NCBI GenBank assembly: GCA_964607765.1
Contig: CAZSNT010000225.1
Coordinates: 1 to 13,819, forward strand
Origin: CAZSNT01 sp964607765
GTDB lineage: Bacteria > Verrucomicrobiota > Lentisphaeria > Oligosphaerales > JABHEG01
Length of the DNA: 13,819 nt
Direction of reading: 5' to 3'
Below, in pieces: positions 1 to 5,229 of the stretch (the stretch's first letter is position 1; every line of letters begins with the position of its first letter). The position numbers and the translations under genes are program-made. The notes beneath the pieces were generated by a model. It worked only from the letters and a program-made list of their open reading frames with translations, did no database searches and was not told the origin of the DNA.

Positions 1-1
1 C

Positions 2-100
2 GGCTGCTACCGGGACGAAAGGAAACCTTACAAGACCGAGGGAAGAATCCCCATCACATACGGCGGTTGGCATCCCCCCGCCGCGCAGCGGCTTACTTGA
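2..100 (+). CDS. 3' end of a cassette-encoded protein (C0), truncated by window start
   Basis: An open frame runs from the window edge to the TGA at 98-100. It encodes 32 residues, beginning GCYRDERKPYK and ending HPPAAQRLT. The stop codon lies within the R'' box (96-102) of the following attC, a typical cassette gene ending. The composition (aromatic, glycine and charged residues) looks protein-like. Too little remains to name a family. The start lies outside the window. Confidence 0.55.
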   Translation, partial: GCYRDERKPYKTEGRIPITYGGWHPPAAQRLT

Positions 101-166
101 ACAAACGGCTCCACATGGACCTGGTACGGCTGGCGCCTCCCCAGGCCAGTGAGCCATGCGTTATCT
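96..166 (+). other. attC1 recombination site (end of C0)
   Basis: R'' CTTGAAC is at 96-102 and R' GTTATCT at 160-166, with the C1 junction after G160. The left arm GGCTCCACATGGACCTGG pairs with CCAGGCCAGTGAGCC, leaving unpaired C/A bases on the left arm. Those extrahelical bases set the recombinogenic strand in attC sites. Confidence 0.75.
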
Positions 167-178
167 GAAGAGAAAGTC

Positions 179-394
179 ATGAGTCAAGACAGCAGAGCAC
201 TTCGTCATGTCTACTATGCGATTTACCTGCAAGTGTTCCTAGGTGTCAGCATTCTGGGGGCAGCTATCCTTGAAACAGAAATCCCCATTCCTCTGGCGGA
301 ACCAAGGGTGACTGGCTGCATGCTCATTTTTCTAGCACTGAACGCGATTCTCTACCTAAACAAGTACAAGAAAGCCGTACAAGGAAACAGATAA
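179..394 (+). CDS. Small two-helix membrane protein (cassette C1)
   Basis: I do not recognise the family. I prefer the ATG at 179, which has GAAGAG about 8 bases upstream; a GTG at 149 is in frame but would start inside attC1. The 71-residue product has two hydrophobic segments, about residues 12-31 (YYAIYLQVFLGVSILGAAIL) and 45-60 (TGCMLIFLALNAILYL). It ends in a basic tail (NKYKKAVQGNR), so it is probably an inner-membrane hairpin with both ends in the cytoplasm. The TAA stop sits inside R'' of attC2. It is the only gene in its cassette and no promoter is evident, so it probably depends on upstream read-through. Confidence 0.7.
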   Translation: MSQDSRALRHVYYAIYLQVFLGVSILGAAILETEIPIPLAEPRVTGCMLIFLALNAILYLNKYKKAVQGNR

Positions 395-456
395 CAAGCA
401 GGTCGAGAGGAACGTGGCAGGCGCGGCCCGCCACGCCCCTCACCTTGTCGTTAGCT
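389..456 (+). other. attC2 recombination site (end of C1)
   Basis: R'' AGATAAC (389-395) is the exact complement of the C1 5' junction GTTATCT. R' is GTTAGCT (450-456). The arms GAGAGGAACGTGGCAGGC and GCCCGCCACGCCCCTC pair with unpaired A bases on the left. The C2 junction follows G450. Confidence 0.85.
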
Positions 457-462
457 CAGCCA

Positions 463-918
463 ATGAAGATCGATCTGACAGATGATGAACGTGCCGTGGC
501 GCTCAAGTATGCGGAGCGCCTGGAAAAGACGGCGGCCCGATGGCGCTTTTGGCGATGGTCGGGGGTCATAGCCTTCGTGTTCGGCATGTGCCTGCTCCTC
601 GCAGTGGAGCAACTCGGCAAGAAGCTCTCGTCAATCGCGCTTCCGGACCAAGCACTGAACGCAGAGGTCACCCCGACCCCGGAACTAAACGCAAGCAGCA
701 TCAAGCTCCTCGCGAGCCAGATTGAGGTCAAGGCAGTCACTCTCCGTGCCGAGATCTTCCTTGTTCTCAAGGCCCTGATTGTGGCTGGCATTGGCGTCGG
801 CATGTTCGTCTACGCCACCTCGGACTGGCGACGCGACCAGCGAGACAGGCTGGTCGCCAAGCTGCTCCGATGTGTGGCCTCGGAGGAGGACGAGGACCGG
901 GGAGAAGACGGAAGCTAA
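463..918 (+). CDS. Two-helix membrane protein with extracytoplasmic loop (cassette C2)
   Basis: I do not recognise the family. A TTG at 445 is in frame but lies in attC2, so ATG 463, just inside the cassette, is the better start (151 residues). The N-terminus is charged and probably helical (about residues 1-31, with TDDERAVALKYAERLEK). A first membrane segment follows at about 32-50 (WSGVIAFVFGMCLLLAV), then a polar loop of about 50 residues and a second segment at about 102-121 (IFLVLKALIVAGIGVGMFVYA). The C-terminal tail is basic then acidic (RRDQRDRL, EEDEDRGED). The likely topology is both termini in the cytoplasm. The stop codon falls inside R'' of attC3. Confidence 0.75.
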   Translation: MKIDLTDDERAVALKYAERLEKTAARWRFWRWSGVIAFVFGMCLLLAVEQLGKKLSSIALPDQALNAEVTPTPELNASSIKLLASQIEVKAVTLRAEIFLVLKALIVAGIGVGMFVYATSDWRRDQRDRLVAKLLRCVASEEDEDRGEDGS

Positions 919-996
919 CATGTTGGTGCAGCTAACCGCCGATCCGCCGCCGCTTCCAGCGTCGTCGGCCACCGGTAGCTGACCACGGCGTTGTGA
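913..996 (+). other. attC3 recombination site (end of C2)
   Basis: R'' AGCTAAC (913-919) is the exact complement of the C2 junction GTTAGCT. R' is GTTGTGA (990-996). TGGTGCAGCTAACCG on the left pairs with CGGTAGCTGACCA on the right, leaving an unpaired G and A. The loop is long and GC-rich. Confidence 0.85.
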
Positions 997-997
997 T

Positions 998-1621
998 ATG
1001 ACAGGACACCGACAGACAAGCCGATTGGCAGGGCGCGATTACTCCCGGCGCGGCTGCTATTACGTGACGATCTGCACACGGGATCGTGCATGTCTGTTCG
1101 GCGAGGTGCGGGACGGCGAGATGCGTCTGAACGGATATGGTCAGATCGCGCGTGATGAATGGCACCGTTCCGCCGATATCCGTGCCGAACTGGCCCTGGA
1201 CGCGTTCGTGGTCATGCCGAATCATGTACACGGCATCGTGTTCATCGACGGGCAGGAGGGCGACCCGCCGGTCGCCCCTACATTGGTCCCTGGCCCGCGA
1301 CCACGTTCTCTGGGGTCATTCATCGCCGGATACAAATCGTCCGTAACCAGACGCATTGCCCGGGCACACACCGGTGTAGGGGCGACCGGCGGGTCGCCCT
1401 CTCTCGGCAAACCCAAAACGGTGTGGCAACGCAATTACCACGATCACATTGTCAGGAACGGGAATGGTCTGACACGAATCCGGCGTTACATCCAGGCCAA
1501 TCCGCGTGAATGGGAGACCGATGACCATTTTGTGCCGGGAGACGGAAGTGAAATCACAACGAACAGGTTCACGGGACGGCGTATCCGCCGGCCCGTGACC
1601 GGCACGTTGTGTAAGACATGA
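998..1621 (+). CDS. REP-associated tyrosine transposase (RAYT, Y1_Tnp family), cassette-borne
   Basis: This 207-residue protein belongs to the Y1 HUH transposase superfamily, which nicks and joins single-stranded hairpin DNA. Visible landmarks are the first strand YYVTICTRD (21-29), the metal-binding HUH motif in VVMPNHVHGI (His76-Val-His78), and the catalytic tyrosine in WQRNYHDHIVRN (Tyr147), followed by RIRRYIQANPREW. RAYTs act on REP palindromes, and the gene itself contains a perfect 27-bp inverted repeat (1256-1282 and 1375-1401) coding GDPPVAPT and GATGGSPS. The ATG lies 8 bases after the attC3 junction with no clear ribosome site. From residue 186 the C-terminus is translated attC4, and the last codons lie in the next cassette. 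The stop overlaps the next start (ATGA). It is the only CDS in its cassette. Confidence 0.92.
   Translation: MTGHRQTSRLAGRDYSRRGCYYVTICTRDRACLFGEVRDGEMRLNGYGQIARDEWHRSADIRAELALDAFVVMPNHVHGIVFIDGQEGDPPVAPTLVPGPRPRSLGSFIAGYKSSVTRRIARAHTGVGATGGSPSLGKPKTVWQRNYHDHIVRNGNGLTRIRRYIQANPREWETDDHFVPGDGSEITTNRFTGRRIRRPVTGTLCKT
1256..1401. repeat. Perfect 27-bp inverted repeat inside the RAYT gene
   Basis: The arms are 1256-1282 and 1375-1401, exact reverse complements (the right arm begins TGTAGGGGCGACCGG) separated by 92 bases. Each arm also has internal dyad character around GGCGACC and GGTCGCC. This resembles an inserted REP/BIME-like pair kept in frame within the coding region. Confidence 0.9.
1554..1612 (+). 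other. attC4 recombination site (end of C3, inside RAYT CDS)
   Basis: R'' TCACAAC (1554-1560) is the exact complement of the C3 junction GTTGTGA. R' is GTTGTGT (1606-1612). GGTTCACGGG pairs with CCCGTGACC with one unpaired T, and a further unpaired A follows. The whole site is read through by the transposase frame. Confidence 0.88.
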
Positions 1622-2019
1622 AAAGACCACTAGCAATTCCGTGGCTGTGCCTGTTCGGCCTCCTCGCCGCAGCGATCCTTGGGGCCTCCTACGTGGAAAC
1701 ACGTCTTGACAGGGACCAAGATCAACGGCTCTTCGAACTTGCATCGGACATCGCCAAAGAAGAGGCGAAGTGGGAAGGCGTCACGATCGGGGACAAGACG
1801 CCCTTCATGTGGTCCAAGAATCTCAGCGTTGGGCATGGCTTGGCGATGGATGTGACACGAATCCGGCACTGGGTCCTGGCCGCACTGCTCCTCCACACGG
1901 TTGTGACGTTGGTGTTTCTGTACCGCAGGTCAGATGAGCCCGAGCACAACAAAGCCCCTGCGGCTGACGCTGCACCGCCGGGCGCTCCTACGTCGCCCCC
2001 ATCGGCACAGCGCAGTTGA
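1618..2019 (+). CDS. Two-helix membrane protein (cassette C4)
   Basis: I do not recognise the family. The 133-residue protein has an N-terminal membrane segment at about 6-25 (AIPWLCLFGLLAAAILGASYV), a charged loop of about 55 residues (DRDQDQRLFELASDIAKEE, then a WEGVTIGDKTPFMW stretch), and a second segment at about 84-102 (HWVLAALLLHTVVTLVFLY). The last 25 residues (Ala/Pro/Ser-rich) are translated attC5 sequence, so the functional part probably ends near residue 108. Its ATG overlaps the stop of the RAYT gene (ATGA), 11 bases after the cassette junction. The overlap is accidental to cassette order rather than a designed operon. Confidence 0.7.
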   Translation: MKRPLAIPWLCLFGLLAAAILGASYVETRLDRDQDQRLFELASDIAKEEAKWEGVTIGDKTPFMWSKNLSVGHGLAMDVTRIRHWVLAALLLHTVVTLVFLYRRSDEPEHNKAPAADAAPPGAPTSPPSAQRS

Positions 2020-2033
2020 GGGCGTCGTTTACC
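1944..2033 (+). other. attC5 recombination site (end of C4)
   Basis: R'' GCACAAC (1944-1950) matches the complement of the C4 junction (GTTGTGT) at 6 of 7 bases. R' is GTTTACC (2027-2033). GCCC, CTG(A)CGCTG and CCG on the left pair with CGGCACAGCGCAG and GGGC on the right. Pairing is weaker than in neighbouring sites, and the site is about 90 bases long. Confidence 0.6.
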
Positions 2034-2380
2034 AGTGCAGGACGATTCGGCCCAGGATCCCCGCGGTCTGAAGGACCGCCACATGCCAGCCCAGCGAGGA
2101 TCGCTGGGAACGCGGGTATGACGCAGGAAGGGAACGCTCCCTGAAGGGGAGCCACATCAAGCCTTCCTGGCGTGTGACGTGGGGTGATGTGGCACGCCTT
2201 CAGCGTGCATGATAGTGTTTGTGTGGGCTTGCCCGTGGTCCCGGGGATTCTCCCCGGGCTGGCATGTTCCACCCCGTTGGGGTGGGGGACTTCTACGGTA
2301 GAGTATTGGCAGAGAGACTATTCGGCGAACAAGGTCGATGGAGGCGGACCTCCGTGACCTGCGGCCGCTCATCGTCGGCG
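2028..2380. ncRNA. H-type cassette C5: non-coding, multi-hairpin 353-bp element
   Basis: No convincing gene is present. The cassette is 353 bp, exactly the length of C13 (4877-5229), to which it is closely similar throughout. It carries six consecutive short hairpins: 2063-2079 (GCGGTC/GACCGC), 2091-2107 (CCAGCGA/TCGCTGG), 2136-2152 (GCTCCC/GGGAGC), 2192-2208 (GCACGC/GCGTGC), 2240-2258 (CCCGGGG/CCCCGGG) and 2270-2284 (CACCCC/GGGGTG). A further 9-bp stem (2151-2159 with 2185-2193) encloses the middle. This could be a structured RNA or a REP-like DNA element carried as a cassette. Transcription is not shown. Confidence 0.5.
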
Positions 2381-2386
2381 ATATGT
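2324..2386 (+). other. attC6 recombination site (end of C5, non-canonical R')
   Basis: R'' GGCGAAC (2324-2330) and R' GATATGT (2380-2386) flank a stem in which CGATG(G)AG(G)CGG(A)CC pairs with GGCCGCTCATCG, bases in parentheses being unpaired. The homologous site attC14 keeps the stem by a compensatory change (GCGG/CCGC here, ACGG/CCGT there). R' lacks the usual GTT because the next cassette starts with the T-type core. Confidence 0.6.
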
Positions 2387-2568
2387 CGCCTGAGCAAACC
2401 ATGACCGGGCTGGAACAAGACCGGTGGACGATGACGGCGACGATTAGGGTGGACGATTGGGAAGCCGGATTCCGGCATCGTAGACCGTAATCGTCAACCG
2501 AACTGAACGAACCACATATCAAGCTCTCGCACCGGACGCCGTGGGCACGGCGCCGGTAGAGAGCGACG
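2381..2568. other. T-type cassette C6: no convincing gene, variant core
   Basis: The cassette is 188 bp and is related to C11 (3691-3940). It shares the opening RTATGTC.CC and an inner block around GGACGATTGGG, GCCGGATTCCGG and CCGTAATCGTC. A 35-codon frame begins at ATG 2383 (MSPEQTMTG). In C11 the matching frame is shifted by one base, and the shared block differs at first and second codon positions rather than third. I therefore judge it non-coding. Confidence 0.5.
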
Positions 2569-2574
2569 TTACCC
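2514..2574 (+). other. attC7 recombination site (end of C6, non-canonical R'')
   Basis: R'' ACATATC (2514-2520) lacks the AAC triplet but is the exact complement of the C6 junction GATATGT. R' is the canonical-like GTTACCC (2568-2574). GCTCTC(GC)ACCGG(A)CGCCGTG pairs with CACGGCGCCGGTAGAGAGC, one of the best stems in the array. Confidence 0.72.
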
Positions 2575-2812
2575 AGAGCAGCACGACGACTGGAGTCCCG
2601 AAGATTCGTCAGAATCATTTGGTCTCAGAATCATTGCCCAGAGGCGGCGGGCGTAGCCATCGGCGACAATCCGTAGGTCCGGCATCCGTGGGTCGGCTCT
2701 GCCATCCGTTGGTACGACTTCGGCGGCGGGACGTTTGCAGCGACAGGTCCGGGAAATCCGGGGTAACATGTTAGTTGAGCGGACTTCGCGAACTCAGCCG
2801 CTCACCGCGGCG
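2569..2812. other. N-type cassette C7: no convincing gene
   Basis: The cassette is 244 bp and closely similar to C9 (3252-3497). Both open with TTACCC.GAGCAGCACGACGAC and share a small hairpin GATTC-GTCA-GAATC (2603-2616) and a block ending GTTTGCAGCGACAG. An unbroken minus-strand frame exists in both (66 codons here, reading SDESSGL.SSCCSG near its end), but neither strand shows a clear start with a ribosome site. It may be non-coding or regulatory. Confidence 0.45.
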
Positions 2813-2818
2813 TTATCT
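2761..2818 (+). other. attC8 recombination site (end of C7)
   Basis: R'' GGGTAAC (2761-2767) is the exact complement of the C7 junction GTTACCC. R' is GTTATCT (2812-2818). TGAGCGG(A)CT pairs with AGCCGCTCA with a single unpaired A. Confidence 0.85.
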
Positions 2819-2834
2819 CCGGGACAAGGATGAA

Positions 2835-3191
2835 ATGAGCGGCTTCCTGGCACGAATGGCGAAGGAATACGGGAGCTTCCCGTGGCTGTGGTTCAGCAGC
2901 TTGTTCCTACTGCTGACCGTGCCGTTCCTCGCACCCCCACTCCGGAAAGAGAAGGTGTGGTGGCATGTAGCCTGGGCCTTCCTGGTTCTGTTCGTCTTTT
3001 CCCTCTTCCGGAGCGCAGCCCATGGCTTCACGGGCGGCGATGCCCTCATGCTCGCCTCCTGGGTTGCCTTTGGCATCGGTTACTCATTGCTCGCGCTGCG
3101 GAAGGACCGCCGTGCCTGGAGCGGGTGGCTCTGTCTGGGAGTGTTCGCCTACCTATTCATGTCGATTTGCGTGAGAGGACTATCGAGATAA
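2835..3191 (+). CDS. Four-helix integral membrane protein (cassette C8)
   Basis: I do not recognise the family. I chose ATG 2835 (118 residues) because AAGGA lies 4 bases upstream and it falls just inside the cassette. The longer frame from TTG 2775 would begin inside attC8. Hydrophobic segments are at about 14-33 (SFPWLWFSSLFLLLTVPFLA), 43-61 (WHVAWAFLVLFVFSLF), 70-88 (ALMLASWVAFGIGYSLLAL) and 96-113 (SGWLCLGVFAYLFMSICV), joined by short basic loops, with very little outside the membrane. The TAA stop sits inside R'' of attC9. The protein lies between two N-type non-coding cassettes. No partner gene or promoter is evident. Confidence 0.72.
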   Translation: MSGFLARMAKEYGSFPWLWFSSLFLLLTVPFLAPPLRKEKVWWHVAWAFLVLFVFSLFRSAAHGFTGGDALMLASWVAFGIGYSLLALRKDRRAWSGWLCLGVFAYLFMSICVRGLSR

Positions 3192-3257
3192 CGAGTGCAT
3201 TCACGAGGACGTGGTGTCGCTGGCCGCGCCACCACGCCCGTGATGCTGACGTTACCC
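3186..3257 (+). other. attC9 recombination site (end of C8)
   Basis: R'' AGATAAC (3186-3192) is the exact complement of the C8 junction GTTATCT. R' is GTTACCC (3251-3257). TGCATTCACGAGGACGTGGTG pairs with CACCACGCCCGTGATGCT with an unpaired T and A. The interior is almost identical to attC13. Confidence 0.88.
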
Positions 3258-3497
3258 GGAGCAGCACGACGACCGGAGTCCCGAAGATTCGTCAGAATCA
3301 TCTGGTGTCAGGATCATTGCCCAGAGGCGCGGGGTGTAGCCATCGGCGACAATCGGTCGGGCCGGCATCCGTGGGTCGGCGGAGCCATCCGTGGGTCCCC
3401 CTCCGGCGTGAGCGCGTTTGCAGCGACAGAGGCGGGAGACTACCGGTAACAAGCTCTTGCTGCGGAACTCGCACGGCTCGCCCGCAGAAGAGCAGCG
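3252..3497. other. N-type cassette C9: second copy of the C7-like element
   Basis: The cassette is 246 bp, collinear with C7 and similar along its full length, with scattered substitutions. The GATTC-GTCA-GAATC hairpin and the CATCGGCGACAATC block are conserved. No convincing gene is present. Long frames crossing it (2882-3601 on the plus strand) run through several attC sites and are not credible. Confidence 0.45.
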
Positions 3498-3503
3498 CTC
3501 CCG
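3444..3503 (+). other. attC10 recombination site (end of C9, altered R')
   Basis: R'' CGGTAAC (3444-3450) matches the complement of the C9 junction at 6 of 7 bases. GCTCTTGCTGCGG pairs with CCGCAGAAGAGC with one unpaired G. At the R' position is GCTCCCG (3497-3503): the expected GTT reads GCT, so this junction may be weak or inactive. Confidence 0.65.
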
Positions 3504-3536
3504 GGACAGAAATGACCGGACAGATTGGGTCCCGGA

Positions 3537-3584
3537 CTCTTGATCCGGCTCTTGATCCGGCTCTTGATCCGGCTCTTGATCCGG
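3537..3584. repeat. Tandem repeat, 4 copies of a 12-mer
   Basis: There are four exact copies of CTCTTGATCCGG. A related array in the opposite sense follows at 3635-3670. Confidence 0.95.
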
Positions 3585-3598
3585 ATACCTTGTCGGGG

Positions 3599-3696
3599 TG
3601 ACAACCGTTCTATCCGGAAGACTCACCCGGAAAGGGATCAGGAGCGGGATCAGGAGCGGGATCAGGAGTAAGAGATCCGGACGGGAACCGGTATGT
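3599..3696 (+). other. attC11, possible recombination site (end of C10)
   Basis: R'' TGACAAC (3599-3605) and R' GGTATGT (3690-3696) flank a weak stem: TTC and TCCGG of TTCTATCCGG pair with CCGGA and GAA of CCGGACGGGAA. The loop is long and holds the GGATCAGGAGCG repeats. Its main support is that the right boundary coincides with the start of the T-type cassette C11. Confidence 0.4.
3635..3670. repeat. Tandem repeat, 3 copies of a 12-mer
   Basis: Two exact copies of GGATCAGGAGCG are followed by GGATCAGGAGTA. The reverse complement shares CTC(C/T)TGATCC with the repeat at 3537-3584, so the two arrays are in opposite orientation and could pair. Confidence 0.92.
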
Positions 3697-3940
3697 CACC
3701 GGACGAAGTGATGACCGGAGCAAGGGAGAATCGGCAGACGATTACGCGCGACGATTACGATGGACGATTGGGGAGCCGGATTCCGGAATCGTGAACCGTA
3801 ATCGTCGCCCGTAATCGTGAACCGGCATTTGTCCGGAGTGGTCGGCGGCCGCCCGATACGACTACTCGGATCGACCGGACAAGATCACATACCAAGTTGC
3901 TTCTGGCGGACCCCGCGGGGCGGCGCCGCAGAGCATCACG
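3691..3940. other. T-type cassette C11: no convincing gene, variant core
   Basis: The cassette is 250 bp and related to C6, with an extra segment of about 60 bp before its attC. It opens GTATGTCACCGG, matching C6's ATATGTCGCC. It contains inverted CGATTACG and CGTAATCG elements around GCCGGATTCCGG, so the centre can fold. The short frame from the core ATG ends after 33 codons and is out of register with the C6 frame. Confidence 0.5.
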
Positions 3941-3946
3941 TTAGGC
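3887..3946 (+). other. attC12 recombination site (end of C11, non-canonical R'')
   Basis: R'' ACATACC (3887-3893) is the exact complement of the C11 junction GGTATGT, again without AAC. R' is the fully canonical GTTAGGC (3940-3946). TGCT(T)CTG(G)CGG(A)C on the left aligns with GCCGCAGAGCA on the right. Confidence 0.68.
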
Positions 3947-3973
3947 GTCCCGAGTACATGAGAGGACCGGGCG

Positions 3974-4816
3974 ATGTCATCGGTGTCACCGGCGCGAGAA
4001 CGCATCACGATCAGACCGATCTTGCGGGAGGAGTTGGATCGCGTGGTCTTGCGGTGCTGGCCGGAACGTGAGGCCATCGAACGCCTGTTCGGCATTCAGG
4101 GCACGATTGGCATGGCAGCATGGGATGGCGACAGGTGCGTGGGCCAGCTGCACTGCTACCGGGTTGCCCTGCCCGGTGTCGAAGCCGACGATCGACCGGA
4201 GTGCAAGGGCTGGTGGCTCGCGACTGCACCCGAATCCGGGCTTCCGCTGGCCGGCCCCACATGGTGCCTGACATGCTACCACGTAGGGCGAACCCTCGAC
4301 GCATTCTGCGTTGAGATGCTCGACAGGGAGGTATTCCCTGTTGTGGGCAATGCCTGGGACGAACCGCGACTTCTACGTGAACTCAGGAAGCATGTCCCCA
4401 ATCTTGATGAGAAGGCGGTCCGGAGGTTGCTGCGGGAGAGACGAGAGGGCGTAGACCACGGAGAGACGTATTGGGGTGGCTGTGAGCGCGCCTACTTCGG
4501 TCAGGGCATTGGCACCGCGCTGTGTGAGGGATCGGTACGGTGGGCACGAGAGAACGATTACGTGGCAGTTCTTGCACCGGCCCCCCCGGTCGACCTGATC
4601 GAATTTGCCCGCTGGTCCGGACACCTACCCCAGACGACTTACGCCAGACTGGGATTCGCGGCAACGGTTGTGCCACCCGAGGAACGCGATGCCGGATGGG
4701 CACGAGGCGAGATCCATGAGCCAATTGCATCGGAAGTTCGGAAGGCCCTCGCCTCTGGTCGGGAGCCGCACGATCTCATGGAACGTCTGATGGTCCTCGA
4801 CCTAAGGAATGCCTAA
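3974..4816 (+). CDS. GNAT-family N-acetyltransferase (cassette C12)
   Basis: This 280-residue protein is predicted to transfer an acyl group from acyl-CoA to an unknown amine. The acyl-CoA pyrophosphate loop is visible as YFGQGIGTALCEGSVRWARENDY (motif A, loop at about 176-183), followed by the late GNAT segment TTYARLGFAATV (221-232). The N-terminal part (ITIRPILREELDRVVLRCW) fits the first strand and helix, and TWCLTCYHVGR (96-106) may be part of the substrate side. It is longer than a minimal GNAT (about 150 residues) because of a charged insertion at about 110-170. The ATG at 3974 has GAGAGG 8 bases upstream. The stop lies in R'' of attC13. Acetyltransferases are common integron cargo, often for drug resistance, but nothing here identifies an antibiotic substrate. 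Confidence 0.8.
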   Translation: MSSVSPARERITIRPILREELDRVVLRCWPEREAIERLFGIQGTIGMAAWDGDRCVGQLHCYRVALPGVEADDRPECKGWWLATAPESGLPLAGPTWCLTCYHVGRTLDAFCVEMLDREVFPVVGNAWDEPRLLRELRKHVPNLDEKAVRRLLRERREGVDHGETYWGGCERAYFGQGIGTALCEGSVRWARENDYVAVLAPAPPVDLIEFARWSGHLPQTTYARLGFAATVVPPEERDAGWARGEIHEPIASEVRKALASGREPHDLMERLMVLDLRNA

Positions 4817-4882
4817 CGAGTGCATCCACGCGGACGTGGTGTCGCTGGCCGCGCCACCACGCCCGTGATGCTCGTGTTCTCC
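4811..4882 (+). other. attC13 recombination site (end of C12)
   Basis: R'' GCCTAAC (4811-4817) is the exact complement of the C12 junction GTTAGGC. R' is GTTCTCC (4876-4882). The hairpin interior differs from attC9 at only two of about 55 positions although the cargo genes are unrelated. Confidence 0.9.
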
Positions 4883-5229
4883 AGTGCAGGATGATTCGGC
4901 CCAGGATGCCCGCGGTCTGAAGGACCGCCACATGCCAGCCCAGCGAGGATCGCTGGGAACGCGGGTATGACGCAGGAAGGGAACGCTCCCTGAAGGGGAG
5001 CCACATCAAGCCTTCCTGGCGTGTGACGTGGGGTGATGTGGCACGCCTTCAGCGTGCATGATAGTGTTTGTGTGCTGCTGCCGCGGCCCCGGGGATCCTC
5101 CCCGGGCTGGCATGTTCCACCCCGTTGGGGTGTGGGCGCTGTCCGCGAGGGTACTGCCGGAGAAGACTACTCGGTGAACAAGGCCGATGGAGACGGACCT
5201 CCGTGACCTCCGGCCGTTCATCGCCAGCG
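4877..5229. ncRNA. H-type cassette C13: second copy of the 353-bp multi-hairpin element
   Basis: It has the same length as C5 and is nearly identical to it for the first 200 bases, diverging more in the last 150. The same six hairpins are retained, with changes confined largely to loops (for example CCCGGGGATCCTCCCCGGG against CCCGGGGATTCTCCCCGGG). No convincing gene is present on either strand. Minus-strand frames seen in both copies follow from general nucleotide conservation. Confidence 0.5.

Larger units (their letters stand above)
3498..3690. other. Cassette C10: tandem-repeat segment without a gene
   Basis: The 193 bp between attC10 and the T-type junction hold two short tandem arrays and no convincing gene. 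Its 5' junction (GCTCCCG) and its R'' (TGACAAC) do not complement each other, so its status as a true cassette is uncertain. Confidence 0.35.

Noticed and set aside
1988..2272. Minus-strand frames shared by the two H-type cassettes
   Set aside because: The similarity is explained by near identity of the DNA; the frames pass through all the hairpins and lack starts with ribosome sites.
2383..2490. 35-codon ORF starting in the T-type core (MSPEQTMTG)
   Set aside because: The C11 copy is shifted by one base, and differences in the shared block fall at first and second codon positions, which argues against coding.
2882..3601. 239-codon plus-strand frame with an LDPA repeat
   Set aside because: It runs out of frame through the C8 membrane-protein gene and two attC sites; the repeat comes from the non-coding 12-mers.
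3537..3670. Possible CRISPR array from regular 12-bp units
   Set aside because: Units are contiguous with no spacers and far too short for CRISPR repeats.
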